NCBI GenBank assembly: GCA_003993805.1
Contig: RSEF01000012.1
Location: forward strand, 1,167,731-1,231,730
Direction of reading: 5' to 3'
DNA: 64,000 nucleotides
DNA from: Himantopus leucocephalus
Taxonomy: Eukaryota; Chordata; Aves; Charadriiformes; Recurvirostridae
Below, in pieces: positions 37,165-47,316 of the stretch; position 1 is the stretch's first letter, and every line of letters begins with the position of its first letter. The notes under the pieces are model-generated. The model worked only from the letters and a program-made list of their open reading frames with translations. It made no database searches and had not been told where the DNA came from. The position numbers and the translations under genes are program-made.

Positions 37165-37294
37165 GCATAGTTCATAGAGTTGGAAGGGACCCATAAGGAT
37201 CATTGTGTCCAACTCCCTGCTCCTCACAGGACTACCTAAAATTAAATCATATAACTAAGAACGTCATCCAGACACTCCTTGAACTCTGACAGGC
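37165..37294 (-). mobile_element. Avian CR1 LINE 3' fragment, reverse orientation
   Basis: AGAGTTGGAAGGGACCCATA then AGGATCATTGTGTCCAACTC, CCTGCTCCTCACAGGACTAC and CACTCCTTGAACTCTGACAG follow the reverse complement of a common avian CR1 3' region (GAGTTGGAAGGGACCxxxAAGGATCATCxAGTCCAACTCC...). The copy is cut short after the CTGACAGG motif and lacks a clear octamer run, so it is a short, moderately diverged fragment. Confidence 0.88.
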
Positions 37295-38881
37295 ATATTA
37301 AGACTGACAGAAATAAGAAAATCCCAGGCAGCTCCAAGTAGTCACTAGCACTTCTTGTTTTGCAGGATTACAGCTTTATTTGAGGCTGGAATGATCTTTT
37401 TCTGGCTTTAGAAGAAAATATGAAAAGTTGGTCAGGATCCAATCAGGTAAAGCATGTGTCCAGTGGTGTCAATGCTTTAAACATACATGTTACATACAAG
37501 CTTTTCCTGATTATTTGAATGCTATGTCTATAAAGAAGCATCACCCCCGAAAAAAAACAAATTTAAATTGTGGTACAGTCAAAAGATTAAAAAACCCCAG
37601 AGACTCCCTTGCCTCTGACACACAAAAGCAATAGCCCCAAGGAAGAGGTAAGAAGTTGTTATCAAAGTCACTACTGGCCCAAGGAAGAATCAAACAAGGA
37701 ATCAAAGTCAGTTCAGATTAGCAATAGGGTGAGAGGGATTAACCAAAGCAAAGTACGGGGTGAGATCCCTTAATGTCTCATATGAATTGTATTAGCTAAA
37801 TGAAATCTAAGAGCAAATGTAAATCATTACAGGAGTTTAAGAAACCTTAGTCACACGCCTCCAGAATACTGCCTGTAAAATCACTGGCAACATTGAAAAC
37901 ATGGCAAGGAAAAACAGAAGGAGCCGTGGAGATTGTGAGGTGGAAATTCTATCACAAAGAAACAGCTCCACCTTATGTTTGAGCAGCATGAGTATTTTGT
38001 TCAAACCTACCTTCCAAATATACGTATAGGGGAAATCCAGCTAACACAATCCATAGTACAATGGTCAAGAAGGCATCATTACAGCATCTCTGCTCTAGAG
38101 TTATTTTTTCCACTCCAGTGTTTGCAGTATTACCACCAGTAATAACTATGCTCTCCGCAAAACAGATGTTGTGTCATGACCTCTTTACTTTTCCAGGCTG
38201 AATTCAATGCCAGCAGTGAATTTTCTAGTGACAAAACAACGTTATGTTCAGCTGCAGTATTTTTCCACCTAATTCACAGCTGCAGGGGAAAAAAAATATC
38301 CAAACAATCAGTCAGAAACCTTCATAAATTGTTCAAAGTTACTGGGGAACTAGTTTTAGGTAGTGTATTTCAATTCAGGTGACAGAATCCATTTGTTATT
38401 AGAAAAGTATATTAGCTTAACACCTCCTGGCTTTGATCCTTTCTTTTCCAGACTTTACTTCAGCACCAGATGATTTATAAAGCTTATGAACCTAAATTAA
38501 TGCCCAAAATAGGGAGGTATTTTTAAAATAATTAGTTGTTGCTTTTTTTTTGCTGCGACCAGATGAACACCTCCCTACCACAAACACAAACATTTAAGTC
38601 CAGAATTAGGTAGTGAAGTGCAATTGACGGTGTCTAAACCTTGTTCTGAATTGCTATACATGGTCTTTGCTCAAATAATATGCTACTCAGCTGGAGGATA
38701 AACTGGAACATTTCACAGTTCAGAGCACAAAAAAGATCTCCTTGGGGTCCCATGGCCCATACAGCAAAAGGACGTGAAGGAAAACAATAGACGGTATCAA
38801 GAGAGATAGAAGAGTGGTAACAATGAGACATAATATATGGGGGGTAATTTTTGTTGTTGTCGTTTTTGCCAAGATGATGCT
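37295..38881. other. Non-coding unique sequence
   Basis: No exon, RNA gene or interspersed repeat is recognisable. Confidence 0.5.
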
Positions 38882-39000
38882 CTTGGCAATCATTGGCGGT
38901 CAGTGTATCCAAGAACCAGCATGCGCCACTCTGGACACAGNCTTGGCAATCGTTGGCGGTCAGTGTATCCAAGAACCAGCATGCACCACTCTGGACACAG
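38882..39000. repeat. 59-bp duplication separated by a single N
   Basis: Copy 1 at 38882-38940 and copy 2 at 38942-39000 differ at two positions, both transitions, with a lone N at 38941. This is the same pattern as at 18959-19260 and suggests two allelic contig ends laid side by side. Apparent 136- and 191-codon frames across it are inflated by the duplication. Confidence 0.88.
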
Positions 39001-40199
39001 TCTGGGAGGAAAAAAGGGGACATGAAATTAATTATTTCACTCATACAGAAATTAAGAAACCTGAAGCATGTTTAAACATCAGTCTTGATTTGCCAAAAAC
39101 AATATTGTTCAGCAAAGGCACTCTATATAGAGCCTTATACAATTTCTCAAGTGATCTTCTAAAAAGAACAAGAAAAATGTTAAGTCACTCTGTGAATGTA
39201 TCAAAAGAACAGCACATTTTTACATTTAACCAGTGTGCCATGGCCCATCAGGAGCAGCAGAGCACTACTCCTTTGGCCAAAGGTTATTACAGTCCCTTTG
39301 TCTCATCCCGCCTTTGCAAAAGTTGTCACAGTCACAAAGATCCTGTGCCCCCTGCCACAGAGAACAAACAACAAGGAAACAAAAAATAAACCGTACAGTT
39401 TTACAGATTATTTCAGAGGCGAATTTGCAAGCTACCCCTGGCCTTCCATAAGAAATGGTCTCCAGAAGGTACTTAGCAGAACAGCTACTTTAATAAATAT
39501 TTATGAATACATCAGTGCAAACTGGATTTCACTGATGTTTAGCGCTTGCTGGGTAGTAACAGAAACATTTCCTTTGGTCTATGATGTTCTAACACATACA
39601 TATTTGTTTGACATAAACGCTTGCATTCATCTGGGTGAAATGTATTTGGCAGTCATTGCACGTTGGCATAACCTATACAAACATCAGTAGTTTGTGATGG
39701 CAACAAATGGCATAGAAATTGATCAAGGTTTTGACATTTGGAAACAATTATTCTTGTTAGGGGCCAGGTGATTTATTGATAACTGAGATATGGCATCAAA
39801 ACATGTATTAATTGCAGCGCCACAGATTAAGGGTAATTGCATGTAATGACTTGCTCAAGTTGTGCATAAGCAGCTATCATTTACATTTGTTCTTGCTTTC
39901 TTTCTAGGATTGTGAAGCTCATTTCACTTTGTTTTCCTTCGTAAAGCTTGTTTGTAGCCAAGGGATGTCTTCAGCTAATATTCCATGGCAGTGACATTCT
40001 TTAACTATAAGTTCATATGCTATCACTGTTTCTTGTCATTTCTAATGACAGAGAAATACTATGTTATCACTGAAGAAAAATTAGAGTATTGCTATTGGTA
40101 TTATTTTTTAATTCGATGAAGCTATCCCTTGAGCAAGCCTCCTACCTTTGTAAGGCATTAATTGTATCCAGACAGCAAACTTCTTACTCTAACTTTTTT
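39001..40199. other. Non-coding sequence, possible conserved element
   Basis: A plus-strand frame of 164 codons ends at 39690, but part of it overlaps low-information sequence and I see no domain. The stretch at 39770-39900 is dense in TAATTG, GATTA and TAATGA motifs; see findings. Nothing else is recognised. Confidence 0.45.
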
Positions 40200-42950
40200 T
40201 GCTAGTATTCTAGCCAGTAAGCTTGAATGATATTGTGATCTGCTTATGTCTGTTCTCCATTTGCTTGATACCCACCGGTTCCATTTTTCCCCTTCCAACA
40301 CACAGATAACCTTTGTATTTAGTACAAGTAATTGTTACGGCAGTATTCTAATATGGCAGGCAAAACCCAACAATAACTACCAAGAATCATTATGTTTTCT
40401 TGGCGCAGTCTCATTGCCAAGAAATGGCAGTCTTTGCTCTGAACTCTTATAGCTTGCACAGAAAAATTTTCTTTCATGGTTAAGATGTCTGATGTTTTCA
40501 CTAGACTACAGGTATCTCTACCGTTCTTTCCTTTAGAATAAAGAGCGGTATTAGCTTTACAGTCAGTTTCAATCTATTATTCCTTCCTGATGCGCTGCAC
40601 AACCAGCTTTTTCTACAACTGCAGCCTTGCTGTGCCTTTTCATACTCATTCAGTCCTGTGTAATCCCTGGGGACTGAGCCATGTGTCCCCAAAGGGTGTT
40701 AGTGTTTTACCATTCCCTGTACACATGCCCTTCTCTCCCCATGTCGGTCACCACGTAGCAACAGCTTGTCAAGCTAATTCCAAATCTGATATCTCTGAGT
40801 CTTCCTCTATTACTTTGTTAATGGCTGAGGTTTCACCTTCTCAAGCAGAAGGGACACTCCCTTTCTTTCTTTTTTTTCTTCATTTACCCAAATTGCCGTA
40901 AATCACACGTACTCCCTTGTTTAATAAGTGGATCTGCAAGTAAGCAATATTTGCCAATTACCTTTTTTTGCTCTTTCAAGATTGAGTCCATACTTAACAC
41001 ACCAAATTTTCTACTATTTTAATAGTGAAGATTCATACTCGTACACTTCTCTTTACAATACATACGTTATTGGTGAAAAAAACCTTGTATTTTTCCACTT
41101 CTGTTCCCCAATTCATTAAACCTAGGACCCACTGTGCTAACTGTGGGCTTACTGTATGTCTACTCTGAGTTCCTTCAGGTTGTGCATATGCTGTTGGGGA
41201 AAGCATGGTCTGCACCACAGCTTGACCCTTCATTGCCACACACTCCCTGTGTCCGCCGATCCTTTCTAGAGATGAATGTGCTCACTCATGTGGTATGACA
41301 GCTTCTTCTGCGAGTGTCAGTTTTTGATCTGTGTGCCACCACCCACAATTTCTCCCATTCTTCTGCATCAGGGCTACCCATATGGGCTAGTAGAAGAGAA
41401 CTGCAGTAGTCGTAGAGAGTTAGCCTGGTTAGTAGAAGATAATTGGTTAAAGCTTTGATGCAAAGAAGCACAGGGAGAGGAAAGGAGTGTATTTTCCAGG
41501 TAACTTTGTGTATCTGCATCAAAGCGGTCTAGATTGTACCAACTATCTCCACTTCAGACCCAAGGGTTGAGGCTTCTGGGCTTAATTCCGCACTGACAAA
41601 TCCAACCACAACTTGTTTTTCCTGCAATGCTCTTTTCAAAGACGAAGCAACTCCTCTAGCAAGCTGAATGATCCAATCCACAGTATTGCTTCTAACTACC
41701 ACCCTGAAGCTACTTAAGCTTTTTTCAACTGCCCATCTAACTCCTCAGCTTGAGTTTTTATTGTCTAACCTTTTGTATGTCCTTCATTACATGCCGTCTG
41801 GACTCACTTCATCACGGCTGCTGAACACAGGCTTTTTGCAGCACAGGCACACTACTCTGCACTACTTTTCTTCCATTCTTCCACTCTGATTCCATTCCCA
41901 TTCCTTCCATAATTCAACCTCTGATTTCAAATCCACCTTTTCTTACCCTACAGAGACTAATTTTCCTTTTCCTAACTGTAATAGACTAGCCAAATTTGTT
42001 GCAGCTCTCCACAAGGCTAATACTGCAGCAACCTTAACGCAGCCTTAGATGTAATGCTCCCCTGACAGATTGCAAATGCTTTTCCAGCCTTCCTCAATGC
42101 ATCTTCAGCCATGAAAGCTTCCTGCTCCCATACCAGAATATCTTTCAGATGACCTACATCCCTAAATTTTCCTCTGGATAGGGAGAAAGTCCTTCCCTCT
42201 TCTCCCCACCTGGTGCGCAGTCAGCCCTGGTAGAATCCTAAGTACCTTGAATGCCCAGTTACCAAACCTGTGTACTGTGCATTTGTTTTCAGTTTCTGCT
42301 ATTCTGCTTTTCTGCTTTCAGTCTCTGGCTTTCATTCCAAAAGACCTAGTTCACCTGCACTCTCCTTAAATATGCAATCCTCCCTCTGAACCATTTCATT
42401 CAGGCAACTTTTGTCAATTGCAAATAGACTCCACAAGCAGGGCATATTCAACTTTAAAAGGATAAATCATATATAGGTTTAGATGCACAAAACCAGTGGA
42501 CTTTAACTAGCTACCAAGCATAGTAAATTCACAACACTCGGTAAAACTCAGAGCATCTCTACTAGCAGACAGCTTGGCAGGGAATCTCCGCAGCTCCCTG
42601 AAACGGACCTTTGGGCTCCTAAGTCGCCGCTTTCCAACTCTGTATTTACATTCAGGAATGTATACCTGTAGGCGGATTTCTTCCTGAATCCTTGAGCTGC
42701 TGTCTCAAAAAAGCAATCCTAGTTTCCTTATCCTGCATGACTTTACTACAGGCTTTTTCACAGCTCTCACAACTTTTCCTTAGAAATCTGAGCCAAGGTG
42801 CTCGCAGATGTGCGGCATGAGACTGAGACCCAGGCCATGGGTCACGACACCTACCCCCTAATTGAGCAGGAGAGGTTCCACCCAGCCCTCACCCAACCTT
42901 CCTGTGCTGAGCAGCAGCTGAATAAAGCCCTAGCACTTCCCTGATCCAGC
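40200..42950 (-). other. Possible degraded retroelement interior, minus strand
   Basis: The plus strand is pyrimidine-rich over most of this interval, so the minus strand is purine-rich, as retroviral coding strands often are. On the minus strand near 42840-42850, GGTGTCGTGACCC resembles a tRNA-type primer-binding site. Downstream on that strand are short frames rich in Q, E and K, with frequent stops. No reverse transcriptase, protease or zinc-knuckle motif is visible and I could not define flanking LTRs. It could equally be unique intergenic DNA. Confidence 0.2.
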
Positions 42951-45388
42951 CCTGTGCTTCAGCAGAGCTCCCAGATCAACATGTGTAAAGCTACTGAGTA
43001 ACAAAGTCATCTGAGGGGAAAAAAAAAAAATACTAAAAACCAGCAGTACAATTCTGAACGAACCACAGAAAACCCCACAGATCCCACAGGCTAATATACA
43101 GTCAACCACAAATGAGAGGACTGTTCGAGAGAAAGAGAGAAAAAGAATGTTATCCCACACTATTGCCTGTATTTTCAATGCATAAATAAAAACCTACTTG
43201 ACCAGCAAAGCAGAATGACAAGCAGTCTGTAGCAAAGTATACTCTACTTCATGGGTATACTCTACTTCTTCCGAGCATGTTCTGCTAGTTGCCTAGAGAA
43301 GCACTTGGGCAGATACATACTCAAGAGTTTTATTTGCAGTGACAGAAATGCATTCAGAGATCGAAGTAACTCACAGTCTAAAGACCTTTCCTCAGAGGGC
43401 ACTATGTTCCTTGCAGATGTGCTGTACTCTGCCACGTTGCCTTTCTTCCTTTCCTCACACCGTAAAATCTCCCAACCCTCCCCGAGAGACTGCTAAAAAT
43501 CATTACACAAATAAGAGAAGGCACATGAGTGCACTTTATGGTACTTGTTTTATAAATTTATTCCCCAAAACCCCTTCCATTAGGAAAATGTTAGTACTGC
43601 CAAGTCAAGCATCCAGGACCAAAAAGAAGCCACAATTAAATTTTTCTGTGCAACCTTAATTGGCTCCCTCCTCGCTCCTTGCTGTCAGGGCTTGCAAGTA
43701 GGCCATAACATAACTTTCAGCTAGCTGACTGACGCATCCCTCATTCTGCCCCAGTGCAGGACTCTGGCGACCCACCACATTTTTACATTGAGACTGTCAA
43801 GGTTGACTTTTTTCAGCAAATAAAGGAGAGAGATATCTACATCCAGGAGCTGGTCATGAATGGTTTACCAATGTGAATGAAACTGTGTCAGGAATAAAAG
43901 AAAAAGCCCAACGACCAAAAAAAGAGAAAGGAACTGAAGATATTCACAAGTGATCACAAGGCTCCTTCTCAGAGGTAGTGCACAACTACGCCTCGGTTGC
44001 TCGCTGAGACACAAGCAAGTCTCTTCGGAACAGCATCAGTGTGCTGTTTCACACTCCGCCCTCTCCCCCAAGAAGCAGCCACGAGGGAGCAGAAGTCTGA
44101 AATATTCCTGCATTCAAGAAAGTTATGGGCAAAACTCTGCAGTCTTCTCCCAAGCTCTGGTATGTTCTTCCCTTTGTGAAGCGCTCTCTCCAAAGTGTAT
44201 CACAAAGAACAGAACATGATTCTTGTTTACTAGCAGATTAGAACTCATCATACATCTTATCTGTGCTTAAGGACTGCTCGCTCCCTCAATTTTTTTTCTT
44301 CTTGGCACAGCTTTAATTATTTTAGTCTTCTTAAATGGGTCACAGATATAAGACGTCTGTCCTCCTGGCTACATTCCTCTCCACTTTCTCAATTCAGTGA
44401 GATGGCGTAAAAGTTTGGAATAAGTCACGCTGAACACAGACGTGTCTGTGAATCATGAAACCTAGCTAGCAAATCAACACACAGAGCTCTATTAGATGCT
44501 CGCTTACCACAACCACACAGGAAGCCTGACAAAACAAAACAAAAAACTGGAGTTGTTTCACCTTTCCCCAAAATTACAACAGGAAAACCAGCTATCCTAC
44601 ATAAGCTGCACATGAAAGCACACGCTCATCAGATTCCGTGAATGAAGCTCACTATAGCAGTGTGCAGTTACAGACATCCCAACTCAAAAGGGTTCATTCC
44701 TCCTTCTAGATCACAGCAAGGTAGGGCATGAATGACAGTTCAGATCCATAAACTAAAGAGAATAAACATCTTTTTTGTGGAAGTAATTCAAAATGCAACA
44801 GAGAGAAGCACTTCCTATCACTGTTCTGTTTAGATCCCCCAGCTGCTAACTCTTTTGAGCACGCCTTGCACTTAGTTTCCATGGCCCAGCTGTACATCAG
44901 ATCTGGAGAGCTTCAAATTTCATTTTAAGCTTGTAATGAAAATAAACTGCATTTACATATCACTATCAGAATGCAAATGCGTTCTGTATTTTGTGCCGAA
45001 CAAAATCATTACATCTCAGCAGAACTATTGATGCAAAGATATGATTCAAAAAACCTCAGATCCTCTCTCTTCAGTACTATCTTTAAAATAAGGGTAATCA
45101 AACCATAAAAAAGTATGATGATCAAACAGCAAGAAATACAAAGTCCATAAAAAGAATTTAAAAGTTTAGATTTAAGCACTATCCAGAAGCCAGCAAATTA
45201 GGACTGGCTGACCTCAAGGTACTCTCAGGCAATCCTTCACATGAACTAACAAGGCAACACTTCTTATGGGTGTGAAACTGTGGTCACCGTTCAAGCTTAT
45301 ATCTATTAATTTTCATGCCTAGTAAAGCAAATTAACCATTAAAGTAAAAGCTTTAGCTCCTAATTTCTTTTCCTACAGAAAAAAAAAA
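42951..45388. other. Non-coding unique sequence
   Basis: No exon or repeat family is recognised. A 14-bp direct repeat (GTATACTCTACTTC) occurs at 43237-43250 and 43255-43268. Confidence 0.5.
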
Positions 45389-45690
45389 AATGCGTGCATG
45401 CACCCCTACCCCCACATCTTTACATACAAGTAAAATATCTNAATGCGCGCATGCACCGCTACCCCCACATCTTTACATACAAGTAAAATATCTATAATAC
45501 TAGAAAAGCACAAACAGCTGATCAATTGGTTAGTACCTGACACTAGTATTGCCAGTTGCAGCATAANTGCGTGCATGCACCCCTACCCCCACATCTTTAC
45601 ATACAAGTAAAATATCTACAATACTAGAAAAGCACAAACAGCTGAACAATTGGTTAGTACCTGACACTAGTATTGCCAGTTGCAGCATAA
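45389..45690. repeat. Three near-identical copies separated by single N
   Basis: A segment beginning TGCGTGCATGCACC occurs as a partial copy at 45389-45440, a full copy at 45442-45566 and a full copy at 45568-45690, with lone N at 45441 and 45567. The copies differ by a few substitutions (GTGC/GCGC, CCC/CGC, TATA/TACA, ATC/AAC). The layout matches 18959-19260 and suggests an allelic contig inserted between overlapping contig ends. Confidence 0.87.
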
Positions 45691-46344
45691 TTCAGCTAAC
45701 AAACTTCACTAAATATCAAGTTTACTCCTGGCCACTTCAACGGTTTTTATTGCAACAGTACATTGGTAAGAAGCAAAGAAACCTGGTCATTCCAATCCAT
45801 ACAAACATACAGTTCGAAAAAAGCAAAGGGTAAAAACTATAACGATGCCACTTCTTACAAAAATACTACAGTGAATTTTCTCAATGTGTGTGTTAGGAAA
45901 CGGTGTATAAGTTTCTAGGTTGACAGATGAATTTATACATAAAAGATCCTAGAAAATCCAACCAAATTTAAGCATCAGCTATACCAAAAATACCAGTAAC
46001 ACTCCAATAAGCCTCAGCTGGAAGACAAAAACAAAATGTAAGGGAAATAAATTTTATTCGGTGTTATCTTATATAATAACCATTGTATCTTACAGTTGTT
46101 TGAATGTCATTCATCCAACTATTAAAATACCCACATCACTATGTATGAAATTGTAACTTTTTCTCCAAAGAAAACAGTTTAATTCTCCTTTGGCTTGAAC
46201 TAAAGGATTTCAGAAGAACACTGCAAAACAGCTTCATGAAATTTATAGAAAAGGAAGCCATTGTGCCTTTGACAGACTGACAGAACTGTAAAGAAAATTT
46301 GGTCAAGTTCAGTCTCAACTTTGTCCCCACGTTTGACAGAGTTT

Positions 46345-46439
46345 GCATCTTTAGAAATAAAGCAATTAACAGCTTTCACATTAAGGATCACNGCATCTTT
46401 AGAAATAAAGCAATTAACAGCTTTCACATTAAGGATCAC
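46345..46439. repeat. 47-bp exact duplication separated by a single N
   Basis: Copies at 46345-46391 and 46393-46439 look identical, with N at 46392. An exact duplicate on either side of one N is best explained as an unmerged contig overlap. Confidence 0.9.
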
Positions 46440-46535
46440 ACAGATAAATAAGAAATCAGGAGACAGCTTCATAGGTCTATACTTCCTGTCCCTCCTTGCA
46501 GTTTCCTGCCACATGAAATATATTAAAAAACAAAA

Positions 46536-46545
46536 NNNNNNNNNN
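46536..46545. other. Assembly gap (10 N) at the edge of an LTR-like repeat
   Basis: Exactly 10 N lie between unique sequence and the first recognisable base of an avian interspersed repeat. The 5' end of that repeat is probably missing. Confidence 0.95.
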
Positions 46546-47316
46546 CCCATGAAGGTTAATGGTGGAGCAGATATCCACCTGCAGCCTGCAGAGGACGCCA
46601 TACTGGAGCAGGCGGATGTGCCCTGAGCAAAGTCATGATCCCGTGGGAAGCCTGCACTGGAACAGGCTCCTGGCAGCACCTGTGGACACGTAGAGAGAGG
46701 AGCCGATGCTGGAGCAGGTTTGCTGGCAGGACTTGTGACCCCACAAGAGTCCCACACTGGAGCAGTCTGTTCCTGAATGACTGTACCCCATGGAAGAGAG
46801 CCACGCTGGAGCAGTTCATGAAGAACTTCAGCCCATGGGAAGAACTCACGTTGGAGAAGTTAATGGAGGGCTGTTTCCCATGGGAGGGACCCCAGACTGG
46901 AGAAGGGAAAGAGTGTAAGGAGTCCTCCCTCTGCGGAGGAAGGGGCAGCAGAGACAACGTGTGATGGACTGATGACAACCTCCATTCCCCATTCCCTGCA
47001 CCGCTTGAGGGGAGGAGGCAGAGAAACTGGAATGAAGTTGACCCTGGGAAGAAGGGATGGGTGGGGGTAATGTGTTTTAAGGTTTGGTTTTTATTTCTCA
47101 TTACCCTACTCTGACTTCTAGTTGGCAATAAATTAAATTAATTTTCCCCAAGTCGAGTCTGTTTTGCCCGTGACGGTAACTGCTGAGTGATCTTCCTGTC
47201 CTTATCTCAACCCATGAGCCTTTCATCGTATTTCCTCTCCCCTGTCCATCTGAGGAGGGGAGTGATAGAGAGGCTTTGGTGGGCACCTGGCATGCAACCA
47301 GGGTCAACACACCACA
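46546..47316 (+). mobile_element. Avian endogenous-retrovirus-derived LTR-like repeat, 5' end missing
   Basis: From memory, this sequence follows a widespread bird repeat. It starts with repeated CTGGAGCAG units, passes through GGCAATAAATTAAATTAATT (which contains an AATAAA signal), then GTTTTGCCCGTGACGGTAAC, TCTTCCTGTCCTTATCTCAA, GGGGAGTGATAGAGAGGCTT, and ends near GGTGGGCACCTGGCATGCAA / GGGTCAACACACCACA. The AATAAA followed by an R/U5-like section sets the plus orientation. The left end falls in the 10-N gap, so no target-site duplication can be tested. Open frames over it carry no known retroviral domain. I do not name the family; ERV origin is from recall and is likely but not proven. Confidence 0.72.
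46563..46905 (+). repeat. Internal array of about 50-bp imperfect units within the LTR-like repeat
   Basis: The motif CTGGAGCAG or a close variant begins at 46603, 46657, 46709, 46757, 46806, 46851 and 46897, with a further partial at 46563. Spacings are 45-54 bp. CCATGGGA/CCATGGAA-type segments recur between them. Units have diverged by substitution and small indels. Confidence 0.8.

Noticed and set aside
38634..39389. Frames of 136 and 191 codons
   Set aside because: They run through the 59-bp single-N duplication and read the same residues twice. No domain is recognisable.
39196..39690. 164-codon plus-strand frame
   Set aside because: It shows no known domain or compositional sign of coding, and a frame this long is not very surprising among all frames of 64 kb. 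The overlapping region looks more like non-coding DNA.
46200..47128. Minus-strand frames of 185 and 190 codons
   Set aside because: They cross N positions and lie antisense to an LTR-like repeat whose unit structure keeps several frames open.
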